Shown in pieces: positions 1 to 6,583 of a DNA stretch of 8,040 bases. The translations under genes and the position numbers were made by a program. Location of the stretch: NCBI GenBank assembly GCA_039816825.1, contig JBCBXA010000120.1, forward strand, positions 1 to 8,040, read 5' to 3'. The stretch comes from JBCBXA01 sp039816825. Lineage in GTDB: Bacteria; Pseudomonadota; Alphaproteobacteria; Rhizobiales; Rhizobiaceae. Under the pieces are notes generated by a model. It was given only the letters and a program-made list of their open reading frames with translations. It was not told the origin of the DNA and searched no databases. Within the stretch, counting starts at the first letter, position 1. Each line of letters begins with the position of its first letter.

Positions 1-1922
1 GAAATGCCGCTGCAAATCCAAATGCAATGGCATTTCTCGTTTGGGTCTTCCTGCGCCGCACCATCGCTGTTGGTCTCGCCCGCAAACATATGACGAGCGA
101 ACCCAAGCTCTTCACCAAGCTCAATATTGCCTTTTGGCGGGCCATCTCAAAAACCGTGGTCGTGGGCGTCTGTCTTGCGGCCATGTATGGCATGATGCAG
201 TGGGCCGGGCTCATGGGCCCCAAGGTCGGTGCGCTTCTGCGATTGGGCGGCATTTGCGTCACTGGTATCGCGTTTATCTGGTATCTGTCTTCCGCCATTC
301 TGGTGCCAAGCCGTCCGCTCTGGCGCTTGGTTCCGCTCACGAATGCGGGCGCGGCCAAACTTCGGGTTCTCATCGTCGCGTCGGCGGTTGCTTATGCCGC
401 TGTTTACGCGGGTAACGGCATCGCCGACATTCTGGGCGCGACGGTTGAGTTCAGCCTGCTCACCGGACTGGTCGCAGCGATTGCCCAGGGGGTCATTTTC
501 TTCCTGATGGCAATCATGAAGCCGGTGCAACGCGCGCCGTCTCCTATCGACAACACCGCGTCGCGTCAGCAGGGGGGCGATGCAGAGGAAGCCGAGGAGC
601 GATCGCCTCCTGAGGAAAGACAGCCCCATTTGGAGCCAGGTTGCCCGTGGCCGATATCGCTTCGGTTCCTGCTTTATGCGCTTGCCCTGGCTATCTTCAG
701 TTCGGCGCTTCTGGGCTATATCGGTCTGGCGTCCTTCATCTCACGCCAGGTTGTTGTTACCGGCGCAATCCTGACCACCATGTATCTGGGTTACATCGCC
801 AGCCGTGAGATCGGCCGCGAAGGCATCTTCTCGCAGACGAGGCTAGGGCAGAAAACGCGCGATGCTCTGGAGTTGGACCAGCGGGGTGTTGAGCAGGCGG
901 GCCTGCTGATCGGCGTGTTTGGCTTCGTGGCTGTCCTTGCCATCGGCATACCGCTCATTGCGCTGCAGTGGGGCGCTCAGGTGGTGGACATCGCCACCGG
1001 TGCCCGGCGCATCTTTACCGGCTTTGAAGTTGGCTCGGTGCGCATCTCCCTGTCCGGGATTCTGCTGGGCATTCTCGTCTTCATAGGCATCTACTTTCTT
1101 GTGCGCCTCTTCCAGCGTTGGCTCGATGCCGGCGTGCTGGCCCGCAGCAGGGTCGATTCGGGCGTCCGGGACTCGATCCGCAAGGGTGTGGGTTACGCAG
1201 GCATTGCGCTCGCAGCCCTGATCGCCATCACCTCTGCGGGGATCAATCTCACCAGCCTGGCCTTTGTGGCTGGCGCGCTGTCACTGGGTATTGGTTTCGG
1301 TCTTCAGAACATCGTCCAGAACTTTGTATCCGGCCTGATTCTGCTGGTGGAGCGGCCCATCAAAGTGGGGGATATCGTCACTGTTGGCGGCTATGACGGA
1401 GTGGTCAGCGAGATATCGGTTCGAGCCACCAAGCTGAGCCTGTTTGATCAGAAAACGGTCACCATCCCGAACTCCGAGTTCATCAATGGTACCGTCAACA
1501 ACTGGACCCACAAGAACAGAAATGCCCGCAACGACATCACCGTGGGTGTAGCCTACGGGTCTGATACGCGGCTTGTTGAGCAACTTCTGCTCGACATCGC
1601 CATGGATCATCCAAAGGTGCTCAACGAGCCCGCGCCTTGGGTTCTGTTCAGCGACTTTGGCGGCTCATCCCTCGACTTTCAGCTGTTTATCTATCTGGCG
1701 AACCTTTCCGATGGCATCGCAACGCGCAATGAAATCCGCCACCAGATTGTCGAGCGGCTTGAAGAAGAAGGCATTGGCATTCCGTTCCCGCAGCGCGATC
1801 TCAATCTTCGCCTGGTGGACAGTGGCGATCTTCCTGACCGTTTGAGGGAGGGAGCGCCCATCAAGGCACAGGTGCCGACGGCGAAGAAGCCAGCGGCCAA
1901 GAAACCGACAGCCAAGAGCTAG
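1..1922 (+). CDS. MscS-family mechanosensitive ion channel, large multi-TM form (5' end outside window)
   Basis: Inner-membrane small-conductance mechanosensitive channel, which would open under membrane tension to release solutes on osmotic downshock. The frame is open to the left edge with no stop before the first ATG at 27, and the protein enters directly into a hydrophobic stretch, so the true start is probably upstream. Residues below count from that ATG. About ten hydrophobic segments are visible (near 42-65, 67-93, 113-131, 142-165, 211-236, 241-259, 291-313, 341-362, 388-404, 410-440). An acidic, Pro-rich linker lies at about 170-207. The MscS pore helix and beta domain follow, with a GxGFGLQN motif near 421-428, then VERPIKVGD at 441-449 and PNSEF at 481-485. 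The last 20 residues form a Lys/Ala/Pro-rich tail. Large alphaproteobacterial relatives often carry a periplasmic N-terminal domain, which would lie outside the window. The stop is three bases before kdsB, indicating co-transcription. Confidence 0.9.
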   Translation, partial: NAAANPNAMAFLVWVFLRRTIAVGLARKHMTSEPKLFTKLNIAFWRAISKTVVVGVCLAAMYGMMQWAGLMGPKVGALLRLGGICVTGIAFIWYLSSAILVPSRPLWRLVPLTNAGAAKLRVLIVASAVAYAAVYAGNGIADILGATVEFSLLTGLVAAIAQGVIFFLMAIMKPVQRAPSPIDNTASRQQGGDAEEAEERSPPEERQPHLEPGCPWPISLRFLLYALALAIFSSALLGYIGLASFISRQVVVTGAILTTMYLGYIASREIGREGIFSQTRLGQKTRDALELDQRGVEQAGLLIGVFGFVAVLAIGIPLIALQWGAQVVDIATGARRIFTGFEVGSVRISLSGILLGILVFIGIYFLVRLFQRWLDAGVLARSRVDSGVRDSIRKGVGYAGIALAALIAITSAGINLTSLAFVAGALSLGIGFGLQNIVQNFVSGLILLVERPIKVGDIVTVGGYDGVVSEISVRATKLSLFDQKTVTIPNSEFINGTVNNWTHKNRNARNDITVGVAYGSDTRLVEQLLLDIAMDHPKVLNEPAPWVLFSDFGGSSLDFQLFIYLANLSDGIATRNEIRHQIVERLEEEGIGIPFPQRDLNLRLVDSGDLPDRLREGAPIKAQVPTAKKPAAKKPTAKS

Positions 1923-1925
1923 AAC

Positions 1926-2717
1926 ATGGACACAGTGGTTCTCATTCCGGCGCGCTACGCGTCATCACGCTTCCCGGGAAAGCCGCTTCAGACGCTGCGC
2001 GGGCCGGATGGTGAGAAAACCCTCATCGAGCGGTCCTGGCAGGCGGCCACAGCTGCCAAAGGCGTGGATGCGGTCTACGTGGCAACCGATGATGAACGCA
2101 TAGCGGACGCGGCCAAGGCCTTTGGTGCGGACGTTGTCGTGACTTCGGAAAGCTGCGCCAACGGAACCGAGCGCTGTGCAGACGCTCTGGACCGCCTTGA
2201 TCTCAATCCCAGACTGGTTGTGAATTTGCAGGGTGACGCCCCACTGACCCCTCCACACTTCGTTGAAGCGCTGATTGAAGCCATGGCTGATGTGTCACAT
2301 GAAGCTGCCGTCGCAACACCGGTTCTGGCGTGTGATGCGGAGACCTATCAGAACTTCAGAGAAGACCGGTTGCATGGCAAAGTGGGCGGCACGACAGCCG
2401 TGTTCGGTGCATCGCGTCGGGCGCTTTACTTCTCAAAGGAAGTTGTGCCCTACAAAGCCGATGGCAGTTTCGATCCCAGCGAGCCGGATGTTTTTCACCA
2501 TGTCGGCCTTTACGCCTACACACCGGCAGCTCTCAAAGCCTATATGAGCGCAACGCCGGGGCCGCTCGAGACGACCGAAGGTCTGGAACAGCTCCGGTTC
2601 CTGGAGAACGGTGTTCCCATACAATGTGTCGAGGTCCCTGCGGGCGATCACATGTTCTGGGAGCTCAACAACCCTGAAGACGTGGCGCGTATTGAAGCGA
2701 TACTGAACAAAACATGA
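1926..2717 (+). CDS. kdsB: 3-deoxy-manno-octulosonate cytidylyltransferase (CMP-Kdo synthetase)
   Basis: Cytoplasmic enzyme that joins CTP and Kdo to give CMP-Kdo, the activated sugar transferred to lipid A during LPS assembly. The protein is 263 aa, slightly longer than the roughly 250 aa of E. coli KdsB. Visible motifs are the nucleotide-binding IPARYASSRFPGKPL at 7-21, ATDDERI at 53-59, NGTERCADA at 79-87, QGDAPL at 102-107, HHVGLYAY at 191-198 and EGLEQLRFLENG at 218-229. Two positions depart from the classical enzyme: QGDEP is QGDAP, and the C-terminal VDTPEDL is replaced by LNNPEDV (247-253), with Asn where the second metal-binding Asp is expected. The start ATG lies three bases after the MscS stop, with a purine-rich AAGAG in the end of that gene as a possible ribosome site. 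kdsA follows directly, which supports the assignment. A subfamily acting on a modified Kdo cannot be excluded. Confidence 0.9.
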   Translation: MDTVVLIPARYASSRFPGKPLQTLRGPDGEKTLIERSWQAATAAKGVDAVYVATDDERIADAAKAFGADVVVTSESCANGTERCADALDRLDLNPRLVVNLQGDAPLTPPHFVEALIEAMADVSHEAAVATPVLACDAETYQNFREDRLHGKVGGTTAVFGASRRALYFSKEVVPYKADGSFDPSEPDVFHHVGLYAYTPAALKAYMSATPGPLETTEGLEQLRFLENGVPIQCVEVPAGDHMFWELNNPEDVARIEAILNKT

Positions 2718-2731
2718 GAGGCAGACAGACC

Positions 2732-3580
2732 ATGAGCGAGACAGCCTCAAAATCAGTGCACGTCGGAGACTTCGACATTGCAAAAGGCAATGCGCTGACC
2801 ATCATTGCCGGGCCTTGTCAGCTGGAAAGTGCGGAGCACTCCCAGATGATCGCGGGCAGAGTTGCGGAGATGTGCGAAAAGTTCGGCCTCAACTACATTT
2901 TCAAGGGCAGTTTCGACAAAGCCAATCGCTCCTCAATCACCACCAAACGAGGTCTCGGCGTTGCGGAAGGGCTGAAGGTCCTTGGCGGTGTGCGGGATGC
3001 TTGTGGCATGCCTGTCCTGACCGACATTCACACTGCCGAACAGTGCGAGGAAGTTGGATCGGTAGTGGACGTTCTTCAGATCCCCGCATTCCTGTGTCGT
3101 CAGACTGACCTGCTGCTGGCGGCAGGTGAGACAGGCCGAGCAATCAATGTGAAGAAGGGGCAGTTCCTGGCTCCATGGGACATGGGCAATGTGGCAGCCA
3201 AAATTGCCAGCACAGGGAACGAAAAGATACTGCTCTGTGATCGGGGCACCAGCTTCGGGTACAACACATTGGTCACTGACTTCCGTGGGCTGCCCATCAT
3301 GGAACGCTCTGGCTATCCAATCGTGTTCGACGCGACCCATTCAGTGCAGCAGCCCGGCGGGCAGGGCACGACCAGTGGAGGACAGCGGGAGTTTGTTCCC
3401 GTGCTGGCCAGAGCCGCTGTGTCCATCGGTGTGAGTGCCGTCTTCATTGAAACACACGAGGATCCGGACAGAGCACCTAGCGACGGACCCAACATGGTTC
3501 CCCTCGATAAGCTCGAAGCCCTGTTGACGGAACTGAGCGAATTCCACGCCTTGGCGAACAGGCACCCGCTGACGGTTTAG
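2732..3580 (+). CDS. kdsA: 3-deoxy-8-phosphooctulonate synthase (Kdo-8-phosphate synthase)
   Basis: Condenses phosphoenolpyruvate with arabinose-5-phosphate to form Kdo-8-phosphate, the committed step of Kdo synthesis. From the ATG at 2732 the protein is 282 aa, matching the usual length (E. coli 284). I prefer this start to the in-frame ATG at 2714, which overlaps the kdsB stop, because GAGAGG at 2716-2721 sits at proper Shine-Dalgarno distance and the protein then begins MSETASK. Family motifs are IAGPCQLES (25-33), KGSFDKANRSS, CRQTDLL, NVKKGQF, CDRGTSFGYN, FDATHSVQQPGG, and FIETHEDPDRAPSDGP near the C terminus. Cys29 in GPC replaces the Asn of the metal-independent E. coli type. Together with His in DATH, Glu in FIETH and Asp in SDGP, it forms the ligand set of the metal-dependent class. 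It is the last gene of the apparent MscS-kdsB-kdsA transcript. Confidence 0.95.
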   Translation: MSETASKSVHVGDFDIAKGNALTIIAGPCQLESAEHSQMIAGRVAEMCEKFGLNYIFKGSFDKANRSSITTKRGLGVAEGLKVLGGVRDACGMPVLTDIHTAEQCEEVGSVVDVLQIPAFLCRQTDLLLAAGETGRAINVKKGQFLAPWDMGNVAAKIASTGNEKILLCDRGTSFGYNTLVTDFRGLPIMERSGYPIVFDATHSVQQPGGQGTTSGGQREFVPVLARAAVSIGVSAVFIETHEDPDRAPSDGPNMVPLDKLEALLTELSEFHALANRHPLTV

Positions 3581-3595
3581 GTTGCGAGTAACGCC

Positions 3596-3609
3596 TGCCC
3601 CAAGGGGCA
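3596..3609. terminator. short hairpin between convergent kdsA and tRNA-Glu, possible weak terminator
   Basis: TGCCCCAAGGGGCA is a perfect inverted repeat located 15 bases after the kdsA stop and 27 bases beyond the 3' end of the oppositely oriented tRNA-Glu. It has no T-run on either strand, so it is not a classical intrinsic terminator. The placement between convergent transcripts is the only support for a termination role. Confidence 0.3.
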
Positions 3610-3636
3610 AAGTCTGCAATCATAGCGAGGGTAAAT

Positions 3637-3712
3637 TGGCACGCCCTACGGGACTCGAACCCGTGTTTCCGCCGTGAAAGGGCGGCGTCCTAGACCGCTA
3701 GACGAAGGGCGC
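3637..3712 (-). tRNA. tRNA-Glu(TTC)
   Basis: Reading the minus strand gives a complete cloverleaf. The acceptor is GCGCCCT paired with AGGGCGT (first pair G-U, last six pairs Watson-Crick), followed by discriminator G and an encoded CCA at 3637-3639. The anticodon arm is CCGCC-CTTTCAC-GGCGG, with anticodon TTC at 3676-3678 on the + strand as GAA. The T arm is ACGGG-TTCGAGT-CCCGT. It decodes GAA/GAG. It is convergent with kdsA and downstream of the terminator of the M15 lipoprotein gene, so it should have its own promoter. Translation of its antisense gives a familiar spurious peptide, which I ignored. Confidence 0.96.
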
Positions 3713-3773
3713 GCGGTAGGGGGGAGATAGACGCCAAGCGTTTCCGTTGCAACAGGAAAATGCCCCGTTTGCC

Positions 3774-3831
3774 AAAAAGGCGCAGGAGTTTTGTCGGTTG
3801 CACCAACAGTGGCTTGATGGGACCTGCGCCT
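3774..3831 (-). terminator. nested-hairpin intrinsic terminator of the M15 lipoprotein gene
   Basis: On the minus strand, just after the stop of the metallopeptidase gene, AGGCGCAGG (3823-3831) pairs perfectly with CCTGCGCCT (3778-3786), and the second arm runs into five Ts. The 36-base loop contains a second hairpin, GTTGGT-GCA-ACCGAC (3793-3807), which would shorten the effective loop. Arms, order and T-run fit an intrinsic terminator for leftward transcription; the long outer loop lowers confidence. It would separate the lipoprotein transcript from the tRNA-Glu. Confidence 0.55.
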
Positions 3832-3841
3832 GCAGACGGCC

Positions 3842-5002
3842 TCAGCCGCGCCGACGCTTGCGCTTGCGGCACGCCCAGTTCCAGTCACGCTTCTTATAGG
3901 TGTCGATGTGCACTGATTTCGTATGGCAATAGGTGCCAACGCCGCCGCGGTCGGGCAAGGTTCGGAGATATTTCGCCAGCGTCCATTTCGATACGCCCGC
4001 CACCTGAATGTCGGCTGCGTCGCAATAGGTGTGGCGCGAGTTCCTGGCCCCGCCGGCACGCCGATTGTTCTTGGGGCTGCGGTAGCCAGAGGTCACGATC
4101 ACTTTCTTGCCGAATTGGCGCTCAACCTTCTTGAGCACCCGCAGCAAGGAGGGCTTGAAGCACTCCACGCGAACGCCTTCGTGCTGCAGAAGCAGGCCAT
4201 TGCGGCTGATCCGTGCGAAACCGGCCACTGAAGCAACTTGAACGGGCTCTGCCTCACGGTTGGCCCGTTCATCCGAGCTGCCAAATATAGTGCCGAACAG
4301 ATCGCGACGTTTCACCCCAGGCAGGTCTCCGTTCGGTGACGAGCGGCTGGGCGCCGCACTGGCTGAGGCAATTTGCACGGACTGCTGATTCGAGATGGCG
4401 CGCTGCCGCATGCGCTGCTTGGCGCGAGCGCGGCGCTCGGCATCGCCTGACTGTGCCACGCTGGCAGCCGGGCGAGGGCGATTGTTCTGCCCGAACAGTG
4501 CGCCAAAGAACCCGCCGCCAGAATTGGCCGTTGCTGGTGCCGGGGCCAAAGCAGTGGCCGTATCGGGGATGGCGTTGCCGGTCTCGGGCTGATCTGCTTC
4601 AGCGTCAGCATCGGCCCGTGCAATCTGGCCAGTCTCAGATGCCACCGGCTGGACAGCGCCTGGCGCTGCTCCGGGTGCTGTGTCGGCCGCAGCAATCCGG
4701 TTGGAGGCGGCTGCAGCTTCTGCGCTCGCTTCAACCTGAGCAACAAGGCTTTCGTCCGCTGGCGCTCCCGGCGGTTGGGGTGTCACTGGTGTGATGGCGA
4801 CTTCTGCCGGCGGAGCATCGCCATTCAGAGATGGCGGTGCCTGTTGCTCGAGTTCAGTCTGTGCCTGCGAAATCAAGCCGACTGGTGTGGGGGCAGATGA
4901 AACGCATCCAGAGACTGCAAAAGCCACAATTGCGACCGCAGAGCTGCGAAGCAGCGCGCCATGCGGCACGCGCTCATTATGCTCAATATCGCCGGACTTC
5001 AT
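3842..5002 (-). CDS. lipoprotein with C-terminal M15/YcbK-type zinc metallopeptidase domain
   Basis: Predicted envelope lipoprotein that probably cleaves or binds peptidoglycan peptides (D-Ala-D-Ala carboxypeptidase-like fold). From the ATG at 5002 it has 386 aa. A hydrophobic stretch ends in AVSGC, a lipobox with Cys33, so the mature protein should be lipid-anchored. A GTG at 4967-4969 would give a compact 22-residue lipoprotein signal and is a real alternative; an upstream TTG at 5033-5035 is less likely. Residues 35-260 are Ala/Pro/Gln-rich and low complexity, like a stalk, with two FGxxFG segments (165-170 and 236-241). The catalytic domain is about 265-380: SGYRSPKNN, then SRHTYCDAADI (His324, Asp331), then GGVGTY and SVHID (His365, Asp367), as in the family's zinc site. 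Four cysteines (281, 327, 359, 378) lie in this domain and could form disulfides. The C terminus is strongly basic. Substrate specificity cannot be read from the sequence. Confidence 0.88.
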   Translation of the reverse strand: MKSGDIEHNERVPHGALLRSSAVAIVAFAVSGCVSSAPTPVGLISQAQTELEQQAPPSLNGDAPPAEVAITPVTPQPPGAPADESLVAQVEASAEAAAASNRIAAADTAPGAAPGAVQPVASETGQIARADADAEADQPETGNAIPDTATALAPAPATANSGGGFFGALFGQNNRPRPAASVAQSGDAERRARAKQRMRQRAISNQQSVQIASASAAPSRSSPNGDLPGVKRRDLFGTIFGSSDERANREAEPVQVASVAGFARISRNGLLLQHEGVRVECFKPSLLRVLKKVERQFGKKVIVTSGYRSPKNNRRAGGARNSRHTYCDAADIQVAGVSKWTLAKYLRTLPDRGGVGTYCHTKSVHIDTYKKRDWNWACRKRKRRRG

Positions 5003-5038
5003 GATGCGATCACTCGGGCGTCTTTCGTTACACAAAAT

Positions 5039-5069
5039 GCCGGGTTCACTGCCCGGCGCGTATGGTTAA
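5039..5069 (-). promoter_or_regulatory. possible CtrA half-site and leader hairpin upstream of the lipoprotein gene
   Basis: On the minus strand TTAACCAT (5062-5069) matches the half-site of the cell-cycle regulator CtrA known from Caulobacter and relatives. It is followed by the perfect GCCGGG-N7-CCCGGC hairpin (5039-5057) and then the lipoprotein start. A second TTAACCC lies 33 bases further upstream. An eight-base match can occur by chance, and the full TTAA-N7-TTAA spacing is not present, so this is suggestive only. Confidence 0.25.
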
Positions 5070-5278
5070 TGGCATATGACCGTAAAGCTGCCAAAGGGTT
5101 AAGACGCAAGTCTTGCCAAACGCTGTCACATAGCCCCGTCGCACGCCGCCAAACAGCGCGGTTGTGTGGCGGAATTATGGTTCACTTGTGCCGCCATTTT
5201 CGGTCTGCACAGGTTCCGTGGCCGAGCTATCTCCGGTCAGCTGCGATGGAATGACATGTGTGAACGCTCCCATATACG

Positions 5279-5307
5279 TTGGCAAAACGCGGCATTTGGA
5301 AGATAGT
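5279..5307 (+). promoter_or_regulatory. candidate sigma-70-type promoter of the cold-shock gene
   Basis: TTGGCA (5279-5284, five of six bases to TTGACA) and GATAGT (5302-5307, four of six to TATAAT) are separated by exactly 17 bases. Transcription would begin near 5314, leaving a leader of about 35 bases to the ATG at 5349 or about 90 bases to the ATG at 5403. A GAATC sequence (GANTC methylation motif of many alphaproteobacteria) lies at 5314-5318. The match is by eye and promoter consensus in this group is loose. Confidence 0.4.
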
Positions 5308-5402
5308 TGGATCGAATCAAAGTGCAGCATCGCCGGAGGGGTGTGGCGATGCACGGCTCGCAACGAGCCCGGGTACCGAGTTTGAAGCGGTGGATGCCGA
5401 GT

Positions 5403-6056
5403 ATGAGTGAAGACAATCGACCAGAGCTGCGCAGACGGGCAGGCCAAGGCGGTTCCGACACCGCAGCGTCGCCTGAGTCTCAATACGCCTCTTCCACCGC
5501 CAAGGCGTCCGGCCGTGAAGAAGCGGTGTCTGCTCCCGAAGACCTTGTTGAGGTGTCCGGCACCATCAAATGGTTCGACGTGGCAAAGGGATATGGCTTC
5601 ATCATCCCTGATGATGGTGGCAAAGACGTCCTGCTCCATGTCACCTGTCTGCGCCGCGATGGGTTCCAGACGGCCCATGAGGGGTCCCGGATCGTGTGCG
5701 AGGCGCACCAGCAGTCGCGGGGCATGCAGGCTTTCCGCGTGATCTCCATGGACAATTCGACGGCGGTCCACCCGGCTCAGGCCGGGGTGCAGCGTACCCA
5801 TGTCGAGGTAGCGCCCGAAAGCGAGCTGATCCGAGCTGAGGTCAAGTGGTTCAACCGCACCAAGGGTTTCGGATTTCTCACCACTGGCGCAGGTACGGAA
5901 GATATTTTCGTGCATATGGAGACCCTTCGGCGCTACGGCTTGACCGAACTTCGCCCCGGCCAGATCGTGCAAGTGCGGTTTGGGCATGGCCCGAAGGGCC
6001 GGATGGCTGCCGAAATTCATCCGGAAGACGGGCCGGAAGCGCCGTCATCCCACTAG
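5403..6056 (+). CDS. cold-shock protein with two cold-shock domains
   Basis: Single-stranded RNA/DNA-binding protein likely to act as an RNA chaperone or antiterminator in the cytoplasm. From the ATG at 5403 it has 217 aa. A disordered, charged N-terminal part (1-48) is followed by cold-shock domain 1 at about 51-117 (SGTIKWFDVAKGYGFI, then DVLLHV) and domain 2 at about 144-206 (AEVKWFNRTKGFGFL, then DIFVHM). The KGYGFI/KGFGFL and DVLLHV/DIFVHM pairs are the RNP1 and RNP2 nucleic-acid-binding motifs, so both domains look intact. Double-domain proteins of this layout are known from Caulobacter and relatives. The start is uncertain: the in-frame ATG at 5349 has a far stronger ribosome site (GGAGG at 5335-5339, nine bases away) but would add 18 basic residues encoded by several rarer codons. 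The DUF192 gene follows after 41 bases and is probably co-transcribed. Confidence 0.92.
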   Translation: MSEDNRPELRRRAGQGGSDTAASPESQYASSTAKASGREEAVSAPEDLVEVSGTIKWFDVAKGYGFIIPDDGGKDVLLHVTCLRRDGFQTAHEGSRIVCEAHQQSRGMQAFRVISMDNSTAVHPAQAGVQRTHVEVAPESELIRAEVKWFNRTKGFGFLTTGAGTEDIFVHMETLRRYGLTELRPGQIVQVRFGHGPKGRMAAEIHPEDGPEAPSSH

Positions 6057-6097
6057 TTTGCCTTACGGTTGGCGCAAACCATCCGGAGAAGGGCGCC

Positions 6098-6565
6098 ATG
6101 AGACTGTTAAAACGATCCCGGGTCCCTGCGGCTTTTCTCTTTTCATTGTTCTTGGCTTTCTCGGCATCGAGCCAAGCCATCTTCCATGAAGCGCCCCTCA
6201 CGGTTGAAACCCGAGAAGGCGATGTCTCTTTTCAGATTGAGGTGGCCGATGACCCTGATGAGCGGTCTCGGGGCCTGATGTTTCGGCGATCCATGCCGGA
6301 AGATGCAGGCATGCTGTTCGTCCATGACGCGCCACGCGAAATCACAATGTGGATGAAAAACACCTACATTCCCCTGGATATGATCTTCATCGGCGCCGAA
6401 GGAAAAGTGGTTTCAGTCGCTGCAGACACCATTCCGCACTCATTGTCTGTGATCTCGTCCAGGGTCGATGCACGATATGTTCTTGAGCTCAATGCAGGCA
6501 TGGCAAAGCGCCACGCCATACGGCCCGGAGATGCGGTGGAGCATCCTGCCATTCAGCGGAACTGA
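6098..6565 (+). CDS. exported DUF192-family protein
   Basis: Small exported protein of unknown biochemical function, 155 aa. The start ATG at 6098 is preceded by GGAGAAGG at 6085-6092, a good ribosome site. The N terminus has three basic residues, then a hydrophobic core (10-22) and an SQA site near residue 27, which reads as a Sec signal peptide, so the mature protein should be periplasmic. The DUF192 signature is clear: RGLMFR (58-63), GMLF (71-74), MWMKNT (84-89), PLDM (92-95), and PGDAVEHP near the C terminus. It follows the cold-shock gene closely on the same strand with no terminator visible between them, so the two are probably transcribed together, though a functional link is not evident. 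I assign the family with high confidence and no specific role. Confidence 0.9.
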   Translation: MRLLKRSRVPAAFLFSLFLAFSASSQAIFHEAPLTVETREGDVSFQIEVADDPDERSRGLMFRRSMPEDAGMLFVHDAPREITMWMKNTYIPLDMIFIGAEGKVVSVAADTIPHSLSVISSRVDARYVLELNAGMAKRHAIRPGDAVEHPAIQRN

Positions 6566-6583
6566 GTTTACGAACTGGAAAAC

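Larger units (their letters stand above)
5003..5402. other. 400-base divergent intergenic region, no gene recognised
   Basis: This lies between the leftward lipoprotein gene and the rightward cold-shock gene and must hold both leaders. It contains a perfect inverted repeat GCCGGG-N7-CCCGGC at 5039-5057; read leftward this is followed by ATTTTG. It also holds two TTAACC sequences on the minus strand (5062-5069 as TTAACCAT and 5096-5102 as TTAACCC), 33 bases apart. A small palindrome AAGAC-GCAA-GTCTT lies at 5101-5114. Arms TGGCGG/CCGCCA at 5167-5172 and 5191-5196 are followed by TTTT. A promoter-like pair lies at 5279-5307, and GGAGGGG at 5335-5341 precedes a hairpin GGCTCG-CAA-CGAGCC at 5355-5369. 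The short frames across it show no family motif, so I regard it as regulatory sequence. Confidence 0.6.

Noticed and set aside
2714..2731. Upstream ATG of kdsA overlapping the kdsB stop
   Set aside because: Possible translational coupling, but the downstream ATG at 2732 has the better ribosome site and family-like length.
3726..3752. Possible tRNA-Glu promoter, TTGCAA and TCTATC on the minus strand
   Set aside because: Spacing of 15 bases and a weak -10 match are not convincing enough to list as a feature.
3646..4059. Minus-strand frame ending in PSSSGLGRRPFTAETRVRVP
   Set aside because: It reads through the tRNA-Glu gene itself and overlaps the M15 gene in another frame; typical tRNA artefact.
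4336..4794. 152-codon plus-strand frame opposite the lipoprotein stalk
   Set aside because: The low-complexity GC-rich stalk opens antisense frames by chance; Arg/Trp-rich composition without motifs.
5175..6020. 281-codon minus-strand frame opposite the cold-shock gene
   Set aside because: The opposite strand encodes two clear cold-shock domains; this frame has no recognisable domain and is a GC-rich shadow.
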